Below, piece by piece: positions 12,473 through 26,032 of a DNA stretch of 64,000 nucleotides. The DNA lies in the NCBI RefSeq assembly GCF_051622035.1, contig NC_135364.1:20859001-20923000 (forward strand), read 5' to 3'. The notes under the pieces were generated by a model. That model saw only the letters and a program-made list of their open reading frames with translations, searched no databases and was not told where the DNA came from. Position numbers and translations under genes: made by a program. The stretch comes from Arctopsyche grandis. Taxonomy: Eukaryota > Arthropoda > Insecta > Trichoptera > Hydropsychidae. How positions within the stretch are numbered: the first letter of the stretch is position 1; every line of letters begins with the position of its first letter.

Positions 12473-14504
12473 CTCTAACTGATGACGAGTTTAATGTTAT
12501 ATTAGATCAATAATTTTTCTGGATAATTGTTCAAAGCGTACATCGGATAATGAGTCAGATTGCTGGAGCAGGATGAAAAATAAAATAAAGTTCTTTAACG
12601 GGGCTAATATCCAACTTCGCTGAAACGACACTTTTTATAGACCAGCTCGATGACACCTTCCCTGCCGAAAAGTCTCTTAACACAAAGTCACCTTATCTGC
12701 CAATTCCTTGTTCTTTTTTTTGGTCTCTCATTTGAAAGTTATTCTATGAGCATTGCATTAAACATTTTTTCGGGATATATCAATACAACCCTACTAAATT
12801 GGCATGCCCAAGGATGCAATTCAAGTCAAAAAGAATCCACTCAATGAGAAACGCAATATCTATCAAAGTTTCAGTGTCTGGTTTTTAATGTCTTAACAAC
12901 GGATATACCTAATTTTATCGTATCTTTTCAGTCAATATCCAGCGTTCGTGCTCATACATATTTATATACCGATACATATGTATATATGTATGTATGTATG
13001 TCGAAACAGCCAACGTCGAAGACTTGGCTGCAGATTTTGTCCTTTGTGTTAGCTCAGACTTCCTCCCTGCCAATTTGCCCTTTATATTTTATACCTATAT
13101 AATATCTGATTATACATACATCGGATCGGGTTCAGTTTGAACATATTATTGGAAAAGTTGAGCTAGGACATAATATAATATGCATATATCATACTAGAGT
13201 TCATTATACTGTCCTATTTTAGAACAACGGTTAATTGGAGACACTGTCAGAGGATTCCTGGCAAGTTGAACTTTCTCATTGAACTAGACAGCGGTTAACG
13301 TTTGCCAAAGGTTAAAACGTGACCGTTTGCTTCTACAAGCCGATTCATTCAATGGATCAATCAGATTACATCACGTTTATACCGGTTGAACGAATTATGC
13401 GATGATTGAATTAAATGTTGTATTCAATGATTAGTAGAAGACGTCGCCGGTTTCAAATGGTTACATAGTATTTGTATCACAGTATAATATTATATACAGA
13501 TTTTGTTTTAACTGAGTATATTTTCCTGAAACATGAACTGAAAATCATATCATCTGATGAAAAAAAAATGTGAGAAATAATTTGATAAATAGCATTTGTC
13601 ACGTTCTGTAGTGAGTAATGACAGGTATCAATTGCACGTATTAACCAGAGGACACGTAAAGATATTAACGAGAAAGTAGAACGATACTCTGATGATTCAT
13701 TAATCAGAATTAATTGCATTTATAGACGACGAATTCAATCAAGTAATGGATGGATGGCTTATATGTATATGTATGTATGTAGAAGCTGCTACTTCAACTT
13801 TTTTATTTAGATTATTAGGCAAATATTGAATTAGCTTAGCACGTTTAGTCATGGGACGAGTCCGAGAACATCAAACAGCTACCATTCAAAATGCTAAGCC
13901 ACAAGTGCTCTATTTGCAGGAAATAATAAATTTGCATCACAACGAGTTGGGAACGGAATTCGATAATAAAATATGTCGAATCCGGTTTTTCATATAACTG
14001 TACTGGTGATAATGTGCAAATTTTTTTAATCGTTCGAGTTTTTCAACGCTTATATCAGGGCTTGGTAGTCAGTCAGAGCCTGAAGCGAGCCACCAAATCA
14101 AAAAATCGCTTTCGAGTGGAGTCGTTATTAGAATGGATTTGGAATTAGTTACTAATATACTAGCGCTAAATTCAAACCACAAATTTAAGCAGAGAAAGGA
14201 CAAGCTACAATTGAGCGACCTAGCATGGGTGATCCAATAATCCCAAGTACGTAATACATACATACATATGTACATATATCGATCACTTATAAGTTATAAC
14301 CAAAGATCGGCGTATGATGGATGCGTTTCACGCAAAAAAAATGGTTCAATATTGTCAATTTCTTATAAAAACCATGCTTTTTTGCTTTTTCGCTTTGAAC
14401 ACTAATGGAGCGGTCAAATTGTTATTTGAAAAGCATCCATTGACCGCCTAAGACAACTTATATGTAACATACCTAGTGCCCTACTATTTCACGTGCTATG
14501 TCCA
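12473..14504. other. No gene seen
   Basis: AT-rich DNA with a TATG/ACATAC tract at about 12960-13002 and another near 13760-13780. Open frames are short and show no domain features. Confidence 0.5.
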
Positions 14505-14942
14505 TGTTGGCGAGACATAGTGGGACGCGACACGATTAATATCCGAAATGATGCACCGAGAGATTATTGGGTTCGATCCCGGGCTAATCTTTAATACTGC
14601 TAGTTAGATTTGGATATTTGTGACTCCAAGTCGATCGTTTCTTATCAGAGTTTCCCAATTTTATCAGATAATTGTTGGAACGGTTCCTCAAAGTTGGCAA
14701 AAAAAGCCTGCTTGTCACTAATCTTCTATATTTAATGTATGTATAATTTGTAAAAAAATATGTACTAGTCTAAATCCATAGATGTCTCAATGGATTAATT
14801 AATTAATTAATGGTTAATTTCGAAATGCGTTGGTATATGTAATAAAAATGCTGCATTGTTTGTAATTAATTGTCTATGGAGACGCATTGGGGTCTTCCTA
14901 TCAAGCCTTCAAAGTATATCTATGTAAAAAATAAATAAAGCC
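14505..14942 (+). mobile_element. tRNA-derived SINE, copy 1
   Basis: The head has a Pol III B-box-like GGTTCGATCCC at 14571-14581. A core at about 14605-14690 is shared with the copies at 30415 and 50645, with the landmarks ATATTTGTGACTCCAAGTCG and CTATCAGAGTTT. The tail, about 14885-14942, resembles the other SINE tails and ends in an AAATAAATAAAG run. No protein is encoded; transposition would depend on a LINE reverse transcriptase. Confidence 0.7.
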
Positions 14943-14956
14943 CGAATGCTCGAAAT

Positions 14957-15170
14957 ATGTAACGTGAAGATCAGAGCTTGTCGACTAATGGGTCACCAGC
15001 ACTCATCGTCCAATCAGCGAGCAGCATTCAGCAACCAATAGCGATCGCGACCAAAAATTACGCTAGTCTATAATACCGGCGGATTGTTCCGTTAATTCAA
15101 TTCGTGCTGTCTTTCCGTGGTGATAAAAATAAACTTCTAGTCACTGTGTCTTTCACTCCGATCGGAAAAC
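14957..15170 (+). repeat. Possible solo LTR or promoter fragment
   Basis: Starts TGTAACGTG and carries two CCAAT-type boxes (CCAATCAGCG near 15010 and AACCAATAGCG near 15035). A CTATAATACC sequence follows near 15070, and AATAAAC lies near 15129. The order of CCAAT boxes, TATA-like box and poly(A)-like signal is typical of insect LTRs. No partner LTR or clear target duplication is visible. Confidence 0.3.
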
Positions 15171-16199
15171 CACTCTTCCCATTCATGGATTTAATTTGAA
15201 GAAGTTGAAATTAGAGTCGAATTTGGTCCACAGCCCTGTATCCGTTAATGTTCGTATACATATGTACATATGTACATATGCATATAATCAAAAAAGAAGG
15301 CAGGAAAAGGCAGTCAGAAGTCCAGAGAGGAATTAACATAACACAATTTCGTTGATAAATATATGCATTGTTGGTTCGTTGGGCATCAAACCTGACCGCC
15401 CACATGCGCCTCATAAGAAGTGTATTGTTATGAAAATAATTTGTGGACACATGTGACCCTCGAGTTTCATTAGCGCTGCTGTAATTCCCTCATCCGTTAC
15501 TTAAACTTGGTGTCCATACGACGAGACACCCACAGCTGCTTTTATGTAAAAAAAAAGAGAAATTATAAGGGAATTCGTACCCCGAGGAGAGTCGTCTCGA
15601 AGATTATGTGTGTGTGTACAATTACTAAGTCGAGTGCGCTCGCGACCAATTTACAAAGATTGACAAGCGAGAGGATTATGAAACACGGGTATTGTGAATT
15701 GTGCATTATTCGTAAGATTGACGTGTGTGATTGATAGCAATTTAATGATTGGCGAGTTGCGAAATAAACCCTACAAAAAATGCAAAAACAAAGTGATGAA
15801 AGTTGTGTGACGACTGGTTGTGTGTGTAGTGTGCATAACAAATAGCACAAAAACGATTAACCAATTTTCGAGCGATAATCATTTTGTATATTTAAATCAC
15901 TTGCATATGAGAAGAATGAGAGGTGATTTAATTGAAGTCTACATATAAAATTATAAATAACCATTACAATTATCATATGATAAACCTATTTACGCTCAAC
16001 AATAACACTCATATGAGAGGTCTGACTTTCAGACTTCAAAAATATATTTAATTCAAAATAATTAGAGAATCCTTCATTTCAAATAAAAAGTGCTTGAATT
16101 TTATAATAGTAACTTAAATTTTTTTTTTTATGAATCTATTCAATTTTTTTTTTGATATTTTTCAATCTTATATGATATTTGTGTAACTTTATGTATTAA
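15171..16199. other. No gene supported
   Basis: A moderately GC-rich stretch (15480-15850) has short open frames on both strands, but without an acceptor/donor pair or a domain to support an exon. Confidence 0.4.
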
Positions 16200-16258
16200 C
16201 AAACCCCTTGGATCCATCAGCTGTGCCGCATTTCCCAAGTATTCTTAAATAAATAAAT
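16200..16258 (+). repeat. SINE/LINE 3' tail, isolated copy
   Basis: The sequence AAACCCCTTGGATCCATCAG, then a GTGCCGCATTTCCCAAGTAT motif, then an (AAAT)n run, matches the tail at 25972-26032 and, inverted, the tail of the SINE at 50645-51052. It is probably a severely 5'-truncated retroposon. Confidence 0.55.
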
Positions 16259-17462
16259 ATAACATGTACATACATACATTATACATATACATATATGTAT
16301 GTATGTATTTCGGATTAATTTATATTTATTTGTGTGTGGTTAGAAGGGTTCATAATTCCTAGTTTACTGTCTATAAGGAGGAAAAAAGTACGCAATTTAT
16401 ATTGGTCAGCTAAAATGTTCTTACCAATTAGAATCGCGTATCTCTACCAATAATAAAGCTAATAAAAAATCAAGTATCAAATTTTTTTAAATTCATAATT
16501 TTGATAACTCGAAGAGGTACTAACAAAAAAACAAGAAGGTCAGATAGTATAAAATTGAAAATGATGAAAAAAGCCTAAACGAATGATGACGAACGGACAA
16601 ATCGATGCGCGAAAAATTTAAATTATTAACGGTGTATTAATTTCATACTTTAAATAGCAGCATGACGTGCTTTTAATATATTCACACTTGTAAAGTGCCA
16701 ATTTTAAACGATAAAGCTCAAGGCGAAAATTTACTACGGGCATTCGATTGATTAACAACGTATGTATTGAAAAACTCCCGAATAGAAGATCAATTGAGTC
16801 GAATTTTAATTAATTTTCGTGGAAAATTTTAATATGATACTATCGAGAAACAATTTAATGCAAAATTGACACACCCATCGAATTTATCAGCGTATTTTAA
16901 TATAAAAATCGATTAAAATTTAGAGTAAAATAAAACTATAAATAATAATAATAAAAAAATAAATAATTTATATAGGAGAATACGAACGCCATTATAAATA
17001 GTGTTTCTGGGGTACACGCATACCCCATCATATTACGCACATCTTATGTATTTTAATTGAAGGTTAAACAACTCATGTACGCGCGTACTTAATTATAAAG
17101 CGATCAGTGTGTATATAATTTTTATTTAATTTAATTCGATGAGAAATAACTTAACACCATTTTTTAATACTACATATGTACATGTGAACTGAAAAAGTGT
17201 AACATGATGGTAATCTAAGTAAGTACATAAGCGTATAAGATCATTTTTAGGGAAATTCAGACTGATAGAATAATGACACGTCTCGTTATAAGCTTAGGTT
17301 ACGGTCACGCGATGAAAATTTGTTTTTTGTTTTTTTTTTGCTTAGTCTTTTCGCAACAGCGTGTAAATATGTGCGGTTTTGGGTTCATTTATTACCTAAA
17401 TATTTGGTTAACATTTTGGTTTGTCGACAACTTAATTAACCGGCATTGTTTCGACGGCGACA
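16259..17462. other. No gene seen
   Basis: AT-rich sequence. A TATG/ACATAC microsatellite lies at about 16267-16310, with long A/T runs. Confidence 0.5.
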
Positions 17463-17556
17463 ATGAACTCTGATGAGGAAATTGGAACAACTGGTGTGAA
17501 TGAAAATGCGAAACCATCAATGGTGACATTCGAAATGGATGATGTAATTCAGAGGA
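17463..17556 (+). CDS. Candidate first coding exon, unidentified gene
   Basis: An ATG in a good insect context (GCGACAATGA) opens a frame of about 31-32 residues, rich in Glu/Asp/Asn and ending in MDDVIQRK. It runs into a possible splice donor, AAA/GTATCT. Codon use and composition are more protein-like than nearby AT-driven frames, and the frame degenerates into Phe/Lys/Ile after the donor. I do not recognise the protein and could not find a following exon, so this may be chance. The coordinates cover only the segment before the putative donor. Confidence 0.25.
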
Positions 17557-20303
17557 AAGTATCTGTTTTTCTAAGTATCCGTCATAATTATCAATATTTT
17601 TTTAAAAGTTGTGAAACGAAAATTATAAAAAAGGCATTTTATCAAGTTTCTTAAAGTATTTAATTAACTTTTTTTTATTTTTAAATGCTTATTATTATTA
17701 CTAATTTATGTTCCCATCTTATATATATTTTAATAGCTACTGATCTGATAACTAACTGATAATTTTCTATTTTAATATTTTATTTTATTTTTTATTTTCA
17801 AAAATTTCAAAAAAAAAAACCGTCAAAAAATTGTGATCTGATTTTGAACTACTTCTATGTAACTCATTAGATCGCTTTGACATTTTACCGACATACGGGG
17901 GGGTTAGCTAATATTGAAATAAGCTAATGTCTCCAATATGAAGCTTAAGGGTTTAATCATTAACGAACTCGTCAATCGGAATCTTGTGTCAGATCGAAGC
18001 GATGACAGCTATCTATCTAAACACGGCTTTCTACCACTATTTCACCACTGAATTAAATAGTGGTAAAACGAATTTTTTCACTTTCAGATTTCTCAATATT
18101 ATCTTGTTAGGTTAATTTTTTATTTTAATCGCATTGAAAATATGTGGTACAACAATTTAATTTAATAAAATAAAATTCGGTTTAGAAGTTGTAACACTAT
18201 TATTGCTAGGGCGCAATATGTACATATGTATGTATGTACTAAAGTTAATTTATTTCTTTGAAGATTTTAACTACATAGTAAGGCATTAAAGCTCAACTTA
18301 TTGCGCCACAATGGTCAAATAGCAAATATATTCAAAGTAAATACAGTATAAATGAAACAAAGGGAAGAGGGAGTTATCTTCCACCTCCAGCGAGCACCAC
18401 TTAATTGTTATACAAGTTAAGTGCAAAAACATCAACTATCAAACAATATATTGAGTTTTAAACTGTGCAAGTCTAAATTCGTAGCAGAATCTAACAAAAC
18501 TTATATGTAGTATTTAACCTAAAAGCCGTACACATAGTAACTGTAAAACTCAAAGGCTACGTCGAATATGAGCGATCTCAATATGCATTGTACCTGTGTA
18601 CAAATACAAACCACAACCACACGAAGCCGAACAATGTAGGAGATAAAATACGAAACAAACGATTTTACGACACACGTAAAGTTCACGATCCATTGTTGGC
18701 AATGCAACAAAATGCATTTAGCTCTGCTAGCTGAGCTGAACGATTTTCCAGCGCAAATTAGTCTACCGACGGTGAAGTGTTAAGTCCGAGCATTCATACG
18801 TGTTCTTAATGAAATATCCTCGTACGTATTTTTCGATGATGAATTAACGCGTTTTCCGAAATTTACATAAGTAGTTCGCTCACGCGACGTAATCAATTTT
18901 ACGTGTCCCTGAAACCGGTCCAAAGTAAACAGGACAATTAGGTAAAATTGTATTAAATGCTAATTGTATCAACGGAACGTTGAGTGAATGAATTGATTAA
19001 ATTATTACAAGGACAACACCATTTAGGTTAATTAATATCGTTTCTCAGTTTTCCAGTATACATATGTACATATGTATATCTACTTATGAGTGTATGAATG
19101 TATCACGCAAGAAAATACGACCTTTAGATCTATCTTAAAAACGATCTGAGGATATTAATGTGCGTTTAAAATTTTGCATGGGCGTTAAGTTCGTGTCGTA
19201 TTGATATTGTTGTATACGAGTATGTATTATGTAAATTATTGATACAAAAAGCCGTAGTAAATTGTTATGCAAATTTAAAGAGGACTCAGTGGTTACGTTT
19301 TCAAATAAAATAATAATAAAATTTGACAACCTATTAATCAATTATACATATTTATATCCTTTATATTATACTAGTAGTCGTTGGGAGTGATTGTAATTTT
19401 AATACGAGGTTTAGGACCACATTACCTTACACATACATAATATGGCTCTACCTGTATGAAAGTTTGATTTAGTTGAATGGACGTAAATATACAAATATTT
19501 CTGTTCAAATATTAAATGCTACTCATTAACTATTGCGTATTGGCTAAGTTTAAAGTTAAGATGAATTTCGAAGAAGATACATATGTATGTACACACGTAA
19601 GGATGTACATACGTATATTAGATTACATCTTTTTTTTTAATTGAAGCTTAGTTTTAGTGGGGGCATCACGGGAAAAATAAAAATTTAATTAAAAATACAA
19701 AACGGTGTTTATATCAGTGCAAATATATGAAGTTCATATCTTGCAGTACCTATAGGAGTTCTGCCGCACCCATATAGCAAAAAAAATAATAAAAAAATGT
19801 ACAAGACTGCAAAGATCGGATACAAAATCGCGAATTTCTAGTTCATAAATCTGAACTTAATAGCTTTCCGCCGTAAGACGTTCGCTCGGAAAAGGTGAGA
19901 GTCGACTCTGTATTAAAGAAGAAGAAGAATTTGCTACCAAAATAAAACGAACGAACTAAAAAAAACCAAGATACCAGATTTGGGTGTGACTCGTCACGTT
20001 GCGAAGATTTATTTTAGCGGTGCCATGCGACAGACGGGCTCACGGCTAACCCGGGGCAAAAAAGAGTTTGAGATGCAAGAGACGGGTACGAAAACCTCTG
20101 CTAAAAAAGTAGAATAATAATGCAGCCTGTGAGCTGTCATCGCCGACATGGGTGAATTAAATAGCGCGACAGGGAGTGTCAAAAAAAAAACCATATGTAG
20201 AATATATGTATGTATGTACATATAATGCACACAGAACAGGTACTAGTCATTTATGCAAATGATGTGTGGAGCAGATACCGATGATGCGATTCAAAACTTA
20301 CGT
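17557..20303. other. No gene seen
   Basis: AT-rich DNA with microsatellites (about 18220-18240, 19060-19080, 19585-19620, 20200-20222). Frames on both strands lack domain features or convincing splice signals. Confidence 0.5.
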
Positions 20304-20339
20304 CAGCTATCATTATGTTCGTATACATAATGATAGCTG
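20304..20339. repeat. Perfect 14-bp hairpin
   Basis: CAGCTATCATTATG at 20304-20317 is exactly inverted at 20326-20339, with an 8-base loop. There is no poly-T or coding neighbour to suggest a role. It may be a small foldback or a transposon relic. Confidence 0.5.
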
Positions 20340-21712
20340 AGAAATGTGTGCATTGATATTGCATCTAGACGTGGTGGAGTACATGCAACCTCGACTTGAT
20401 GACGATTGAGTGAAGTTGATGCTCGTTGAAATAAATTTTAAACGATTCACGTTACAAACAAGTTGGCATAGTTGTCGGCGGATAAGACGTGAATAATGGA
20501 CGAGAGGAGAGGTATGACCCAAAAGTACAAGTAGAAAAGGCTTTGAAATAGTTGGAACATGAACAACTTAAGATAAAAATAAATTAACAGGACTTAAGTG
20601 CTGTCAATGGCATTTTGGGTAAACGTTATTTGGTAGTATTGAGTTCAAGGCACATACATACGTAAGAGCCGTTATATTTGAAATCGGCATCAACTTTTCT
20701 TCATTTCGAGAAATATCTCGCAAAACAATAATTAAAAATGTTTTCAGTTTTACAATATTTAAAAATACCTAATGGTGGCCTGTAATAAGTTTATTCTGTT
20801 TTGAACATATAAAAATAAAAAAGAAATGATAACAATTTGTGAATAAAGTCAAACTGAAAATTGTGTTTTTGGAACTGAAAATTGGACTTCCGCCATTTTC
20901 AAATATAACGGCTCAAATAAAGACTACTAATATTTCAGAATATGCGAAAGTATAAAATACATACAACAGACTAAGGGTGACAACGCTAAGGGTGTATGGG
21001 ACGTCATGTGTCCTGGGCTTCACACTGCATGCATATCCACATGTAACCGACAAGTTTATTTTTGTTATTTTATTGAAGTAAATTTCGAACATATTTATGT
21101 TTAAAATAAATTATAACGGTTTGATTCATACAATAAATGCATCACAAATTAAAATTTTATTTTTGAAACGCTTATTCTATGGAAAATCGCCTACAAAGTT
21201 ATCGCGATAATATCGATCCAGGTAATATAAAATTATAGCTCAAGGCAATTGAGGTGGTATTTGCTCCAATCAGAAATATGTATTAAATATAGTTAATTAT
21301 CATAATGAAGTACTATTTGTATAAATTATTGAAAAAAAATCACATAAATTAAAAGCAATTCTTGTTCATATCGTGCTCTGTATATAAACTTGACAATAAA
21401 ACTATCCATTAAAATCGTCATAAACCAGTCATTTGAATGTTGCCAACTGAACAGTTCAATGTTAAGCCAATAAAATATCACGTATGTGCCTACTTAATTG
21501 CTAAAGTTATGCATATGTACAATGTAACGAACAGAAAAAATCCTAACTGTAGTATGTATTTTTTGTATTATATTTTAAGCGAACTTAACGGTTACAAGGA
21601 AAAATTTAAACCATAAATATGAAAAGACAAATTCTAAAACCACAATTTTCAGATTTTTCAACAAAGATCGATGTAAACACTCATAATAGGCACATTTTGG
21701 TTGATGTTATAC
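20340..21712. other. No gene seen
   Basis: AT-rich, apparently non-coding DNA. Confidence 0.5.
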
Positions 21713-22080
21713 CAGGGCTGTGGAGTCGTTTCAAAAATTTACCGACTCCGATTCCAAACTTCGACCCAAACTTGAACGATTTTAGTAAGATCAACTTTTT
21801 TTGCCAAAAGTATCAAATTATCAGTAATAAAAATAATAGCCATTTTTAAAACATAAAAAATTAAAGGATATAAAAAAAATACTGAAAATTTATAGAATTA
21901 ATGGCAATGAAATAGGTATAAATAACTGTATTTGTAAGAATTTCATACACAAACAAATCAATTTAATAAAAAAATGAGAGCAAAAATTATAGTAAAAAAG
22001 TATGAGAAGGAGCCGACTATCTACATATTTGGCCACAACACCAAATTACGTGCAGTTCAATGATTTTATTATATTTGTAT
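21713..22080 (+). mobile_element. Non-autonomous hAT-type element, truncated copy
   Basis: Begins CAGGGCTGTGGAGTCG after a candidate 8-bp target site (TGTTATAC). It aligns with the element at 57329-61984 over the blocks ACTTGAACGATTTTAGTAAG, AATAATAGCCATTTTTAA, GAATTTCATACACAAA and TTGGCCACAA. The right terminus is missing; similarity fades near 22080. No transposase is present. Its value here is as an uninterrupted paralogue: position 21836-21839 (ATAG) is the empty counterpart of the LTR insertion site in the second copy. Confidence 0.65.
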
Positions 22081-25000
22081 TTAAAGAACGAAAATAAGTA
22101 AAGACCTTGCATTGTTCAAACAAATATCATATGTATAATAAGCCGAAATTGCAGATGATCCATTCATGCATGCCGAGTTAAAGTGGTGAAGCATCTGGAT
22201 GAGCCATACCGGTTTAGTGGCATCATTCTTCAGCTTGAAAGTACATATGATTGATAGAACTTTCGAAATTTGCTATAATTGTGCAAGGACTCATTGGAAC
22301 GTGAGCGCCAGCACTTATACCATATAAGGCACCTCAAAGGAAACACAAAAAATATGTTATGTAGGGATAACAGTTATAATATAACGGATGTAATTCGGCG
22401 ATGCATTGCAAACTTCCGGTGTATTAAAACATTTTTTTCTGAACGAGCATCGTGCATTTCAATGCGTATGAGAAAAAAATAAATTTCAGATATGGCACAC
22501 TTTATAGAGAGCACAAAAAATTTCATTGCATTCAACGATGAAAAACGTGATTTATGAATATGTGGGAAATGATCAGATATCAAAGGTCGTAAATGAAAGT
22601 ACTCCTCGTTCTCCTCAAAAGTAAATTGTAACGTCAGAACCATTTCAAGTTAAAATTACATAAGAAAAATTGTAGATTGATGGTTGTGTGTCGCATGAGA
22701 GTTACTCATCCAAAGTCGTGAACGAATCTAAACTTTAGAAACATGATGAATTACTCGAGAATATTTTGAATACATAAATACACATTTCAAGTTAGGTAAT
22801 TAATTACTGAACTTTCACACAATCCTATGAATAATGTTAAAATTAAAGCGAGTACCTAAAAAGTGGAGCTGAAGTCCCACAAAGCCGCCGACACGATTGG
22901 GGTTTTCAGTTCAGTTCGATTTAATAATAGCTATATTTGAATTCGCATCACGAACGCTGAATTAATCACATGAAAAAGATGACAATGCGATTGTGGAACC
23001 GATATGTACATATGTTGATATCGTACGTGCTCAGTATGTATGTATGTATGTACATATTAATGGTAAATAAAAAAAATGAAACTTAATAACTACATATGAT
23101 ATTAAAAACCCCATAGTTAAAAATAAACACACCTAATATTAAAACGAGATACACACAAGCTCGCGTGTTTATTATGACATTCTGAGACATATCAAATATG
23201 CGGTGTAACGTTACTCGGATTGTTTTATTTAAATTTGTCAGTTTAACTACGTATCGATTTTCCGCGACAGATCCGTTGACACAGTTTGAAACTGGTCTAT
23301 GTAATTTATAGACCGATACATATATTTTTGAATATGAAATTAATTAGTTCATGAAATTAATTAGTTTGCGGCTGGACCAGAGAGCCGCAAGTTTTTACCC
23401 CGACTTAAAGTGATGCTAGGAATTGAAAATTTCACCTGCACTGATCTCTTACTGTACAGTTTTCTTATAATCCAGTCTATTTATACCATGAGAGTTTTCA
23501 ATGTGTGATGATACAGTCACACGTGTTCATAGTTTTTAAATTATGTAGTCGCTCACGACTAATCACCCTTCAATCAACGCTTTACATATTGGAGGGATCG
23601 TGTTGGCCATTCTAGCAATACAATCACCGTGATCAGACCAGATGCCGGCAACAGGTTTCGCTAGTCGGCCAACTTTAATGCTTGAGCAAACAGTGAGTTG
23701 CCCGGTGTGGCATGCTCCATACAACTGCACACATTTGATCTGGTCCCGCAACAAAGTCACCAACTAAGTTCTTCGCAAGTCATCCGGTTTAATAGTGTAC
23801 AGAGTGAGACAACAGAGCGTCATTTCGTGACAGAGTGACACGACATGACGCGACGCGATAAACTTTCATTGACTGACTGAAAATGACCTTTTTCGACGAA
23901 TGTATAAAGAAATGGTTGCGGAAATAGTATAAAGAAAGGTCGAATACGTGATTGAGAGGGGGAGGTACGTTCTCATCACATACCTCCCCCTCCCACCACT
24001 CACATATTTATCTACACTTTTTAATTATAATTTAAAAATAATTTGTATATGGTTACTTCCTAATGAAAAATAATAATTGGCAGTTCTGAATATGAGACTT
24101 TTTGTTATATGTATATATGTATGTACATAGTTAGGAACATTCGATAGTTTTATATTAAGTGAAGATGGAATCTAGGTTGAAACAGAATTTACTTTCTATA
24201 TACATACATACATATACTATGTATGTTTACTTTCCATAAATATACACCTAGCGGCATAGATCATTGTAAATAAAATAAGCCAAAAGTGCTATCTATGTAT
24301 ATATTTATCTAAAATTTTACTAATAGTAAAATATGTGTTTCGAAGAAACATTTTTCAGGCTGAATACAAATTACCTAGGCATTCAATGAAATGGTTCTAA
24401 TGGCTATGCAATGAAAAGGTTCTACATAATGCTCAGTTTAAACTACATCATAGCAGAGCAGTCTCATTGTTTTGCAATCTATTCACTACAAATAAATAAA
24501 ATTCACCGACAGTAGTAGGTATGTTTAATGTGTACAAATACATATTGAGCAATGGTATTCGGTATTTATCTGCTGGATAATATTTTCACACGACTTAGTA
24601 AATAAAACGAGACAAACTCGTCGAGATCAATAGCGTATCTTGGAAACACCGCAATACGCACAGTTATTTCATGATATTTTTGCACTACAATGCAATAATG
24701 ACACATTGATACATAAGCACTGTGCACAAAGGCAAACTTGTACATATGTACATACATATAACGCTTGTGACTTATGAAAATTCCTCGACTACGAATAAAC
24801 CATTTGCGGTCAACCGCACTCCATTTACTAAGTATTCAATAAAGGACACGTCGCAAAGCGTGAATAATTATCAGCTTTGCAATCCCGTACGAAAATAAAG
24901 AAGACGTCTCACACGGAGGAAGCAGTGCAGGTGCATTGTGCAATTTAGCCCAGTTCTGGTTCTGTCGAAGCGGCACTGAAAAAAAAAGAGCACGGTCTGT

Positions 25001-25971
25001 CCGTAAACGGTGCTCGCGTTGCAATTATGGACATGGCTCATCATATCGCTTCTGATACGGCTCAATTAAGTACAATAAGATAGAACCGGATAAAAAACAG
25101 ACTAGAGCAATTCTACAATGTGCATATTTCAAATGGTATACATAAATCTATGTATACATAAGATGGTACATAATGGTTATATTGACTCCAAATCATACTT
25201 GTATTGCAAAAGGAATGCCGAATTGCCTGAATGCAACAATACTAATCTATTTGACTTTGGTTTCATAGATTCAATTTATTTAACCTTTTGGAACATTTTT
25301 TTAAATCAACTGATCGTATACAGTAAGTCAATACAATTCAAATAAAGTTAAGATTTTTTTTTCATTTTTTCATGATAGAAAACCATGTTGCAACTTTATG
25401 TAGAATATACATACATACATAAATAAATAAATAAGCTAGATATATTTCTTAATGTATAACTTAAAGGATTTCTGTAATTCTTCTTTCCCAATCAGAGAGA
25501 TGTATTAAGAATAGAGGGGCCCTTACGAATAAATAATTGTTGTCAATTTTACGCGGTACGTCTCTATGAATACGCTAATTCGCACGGAATACAATCGGAT
25601 CAATTTACTTATAAAAATGTATCCCATGTTGTTTATTGTGTGTTTTTGAATGTATTGTGCAATTTTTACCGATGCTTGCCCATCTTGCGAGTAATATAAA
25701 CAAACAGAGAAGTTTTTATCGGACATACGTCGAGCACTAAGCGTCAAATACGACGGATGCTAAAATTATTTAGATCTGTCCGTGGACAGAATATCACTTG
25801 ACAACAAAAGAACACCTAAAGCCACTTCTATTAATATTACATTTCTCCATTCCCAATAACTTATTCCTGTATCTTGTTTACTTTTTTCTCCCTTATTTTA
25901 TTATTGTCATTTTGAATGTATTTTATTTTTTTCTCATTTAATTTTTATATACATATGTATGTATAAATCAA
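22081..25971. other. No gene supported; GC-richer ORF and microsatellites
   Basis: Mostly AT-rich, with TATG tracts (23035-23052, 24110-24125, 24195-24225). A minus-strand frame at 23563-23763 (66 residues, several Cys) and one at 24836-25065 are less AT-driven than their surroundings, but neither has a recognised domain. A short hairpin with the stem TTGCGGCT/AGCCGCAA lies near 23366-23392. Confidence 0.4.
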
Positions 25972-26032
25972 ACCCCCTTGGGTCTATCGGTTTTGCCACC
26001 TCCTCAAAGTATGTTAAATAAATAAATGAATA
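25972..26032 (+). repeat. SINE/LINE 3' tail, second isolated copy
   Basis: AAACCCCCTTGGGTCTATCG, then a TTTTGCCACC...CAAAGTAT motif and (AAAT)n, matches the tail at 16200-16258 and the SINE tail at 50645-50700. The sequence upstream is AT-rich and differs from the SINE body, so this is a 5'-truncated insertion or a LINE 3' end. Confidence 0.55.

Noticed and set aside
14571-14581. GGTTCGATCCC as part of a tRNA gene
   Set aside because: The surrounding sequence does not fold into a cloverleaf with proper acceptor and anticodon arms. It is the B box of a SINE.
23563-23763. 66-residue minus-strand frame with several cysteines
   Set aside because: Somewhat protein-like, but there is no start context, splice signal or recognisable family.
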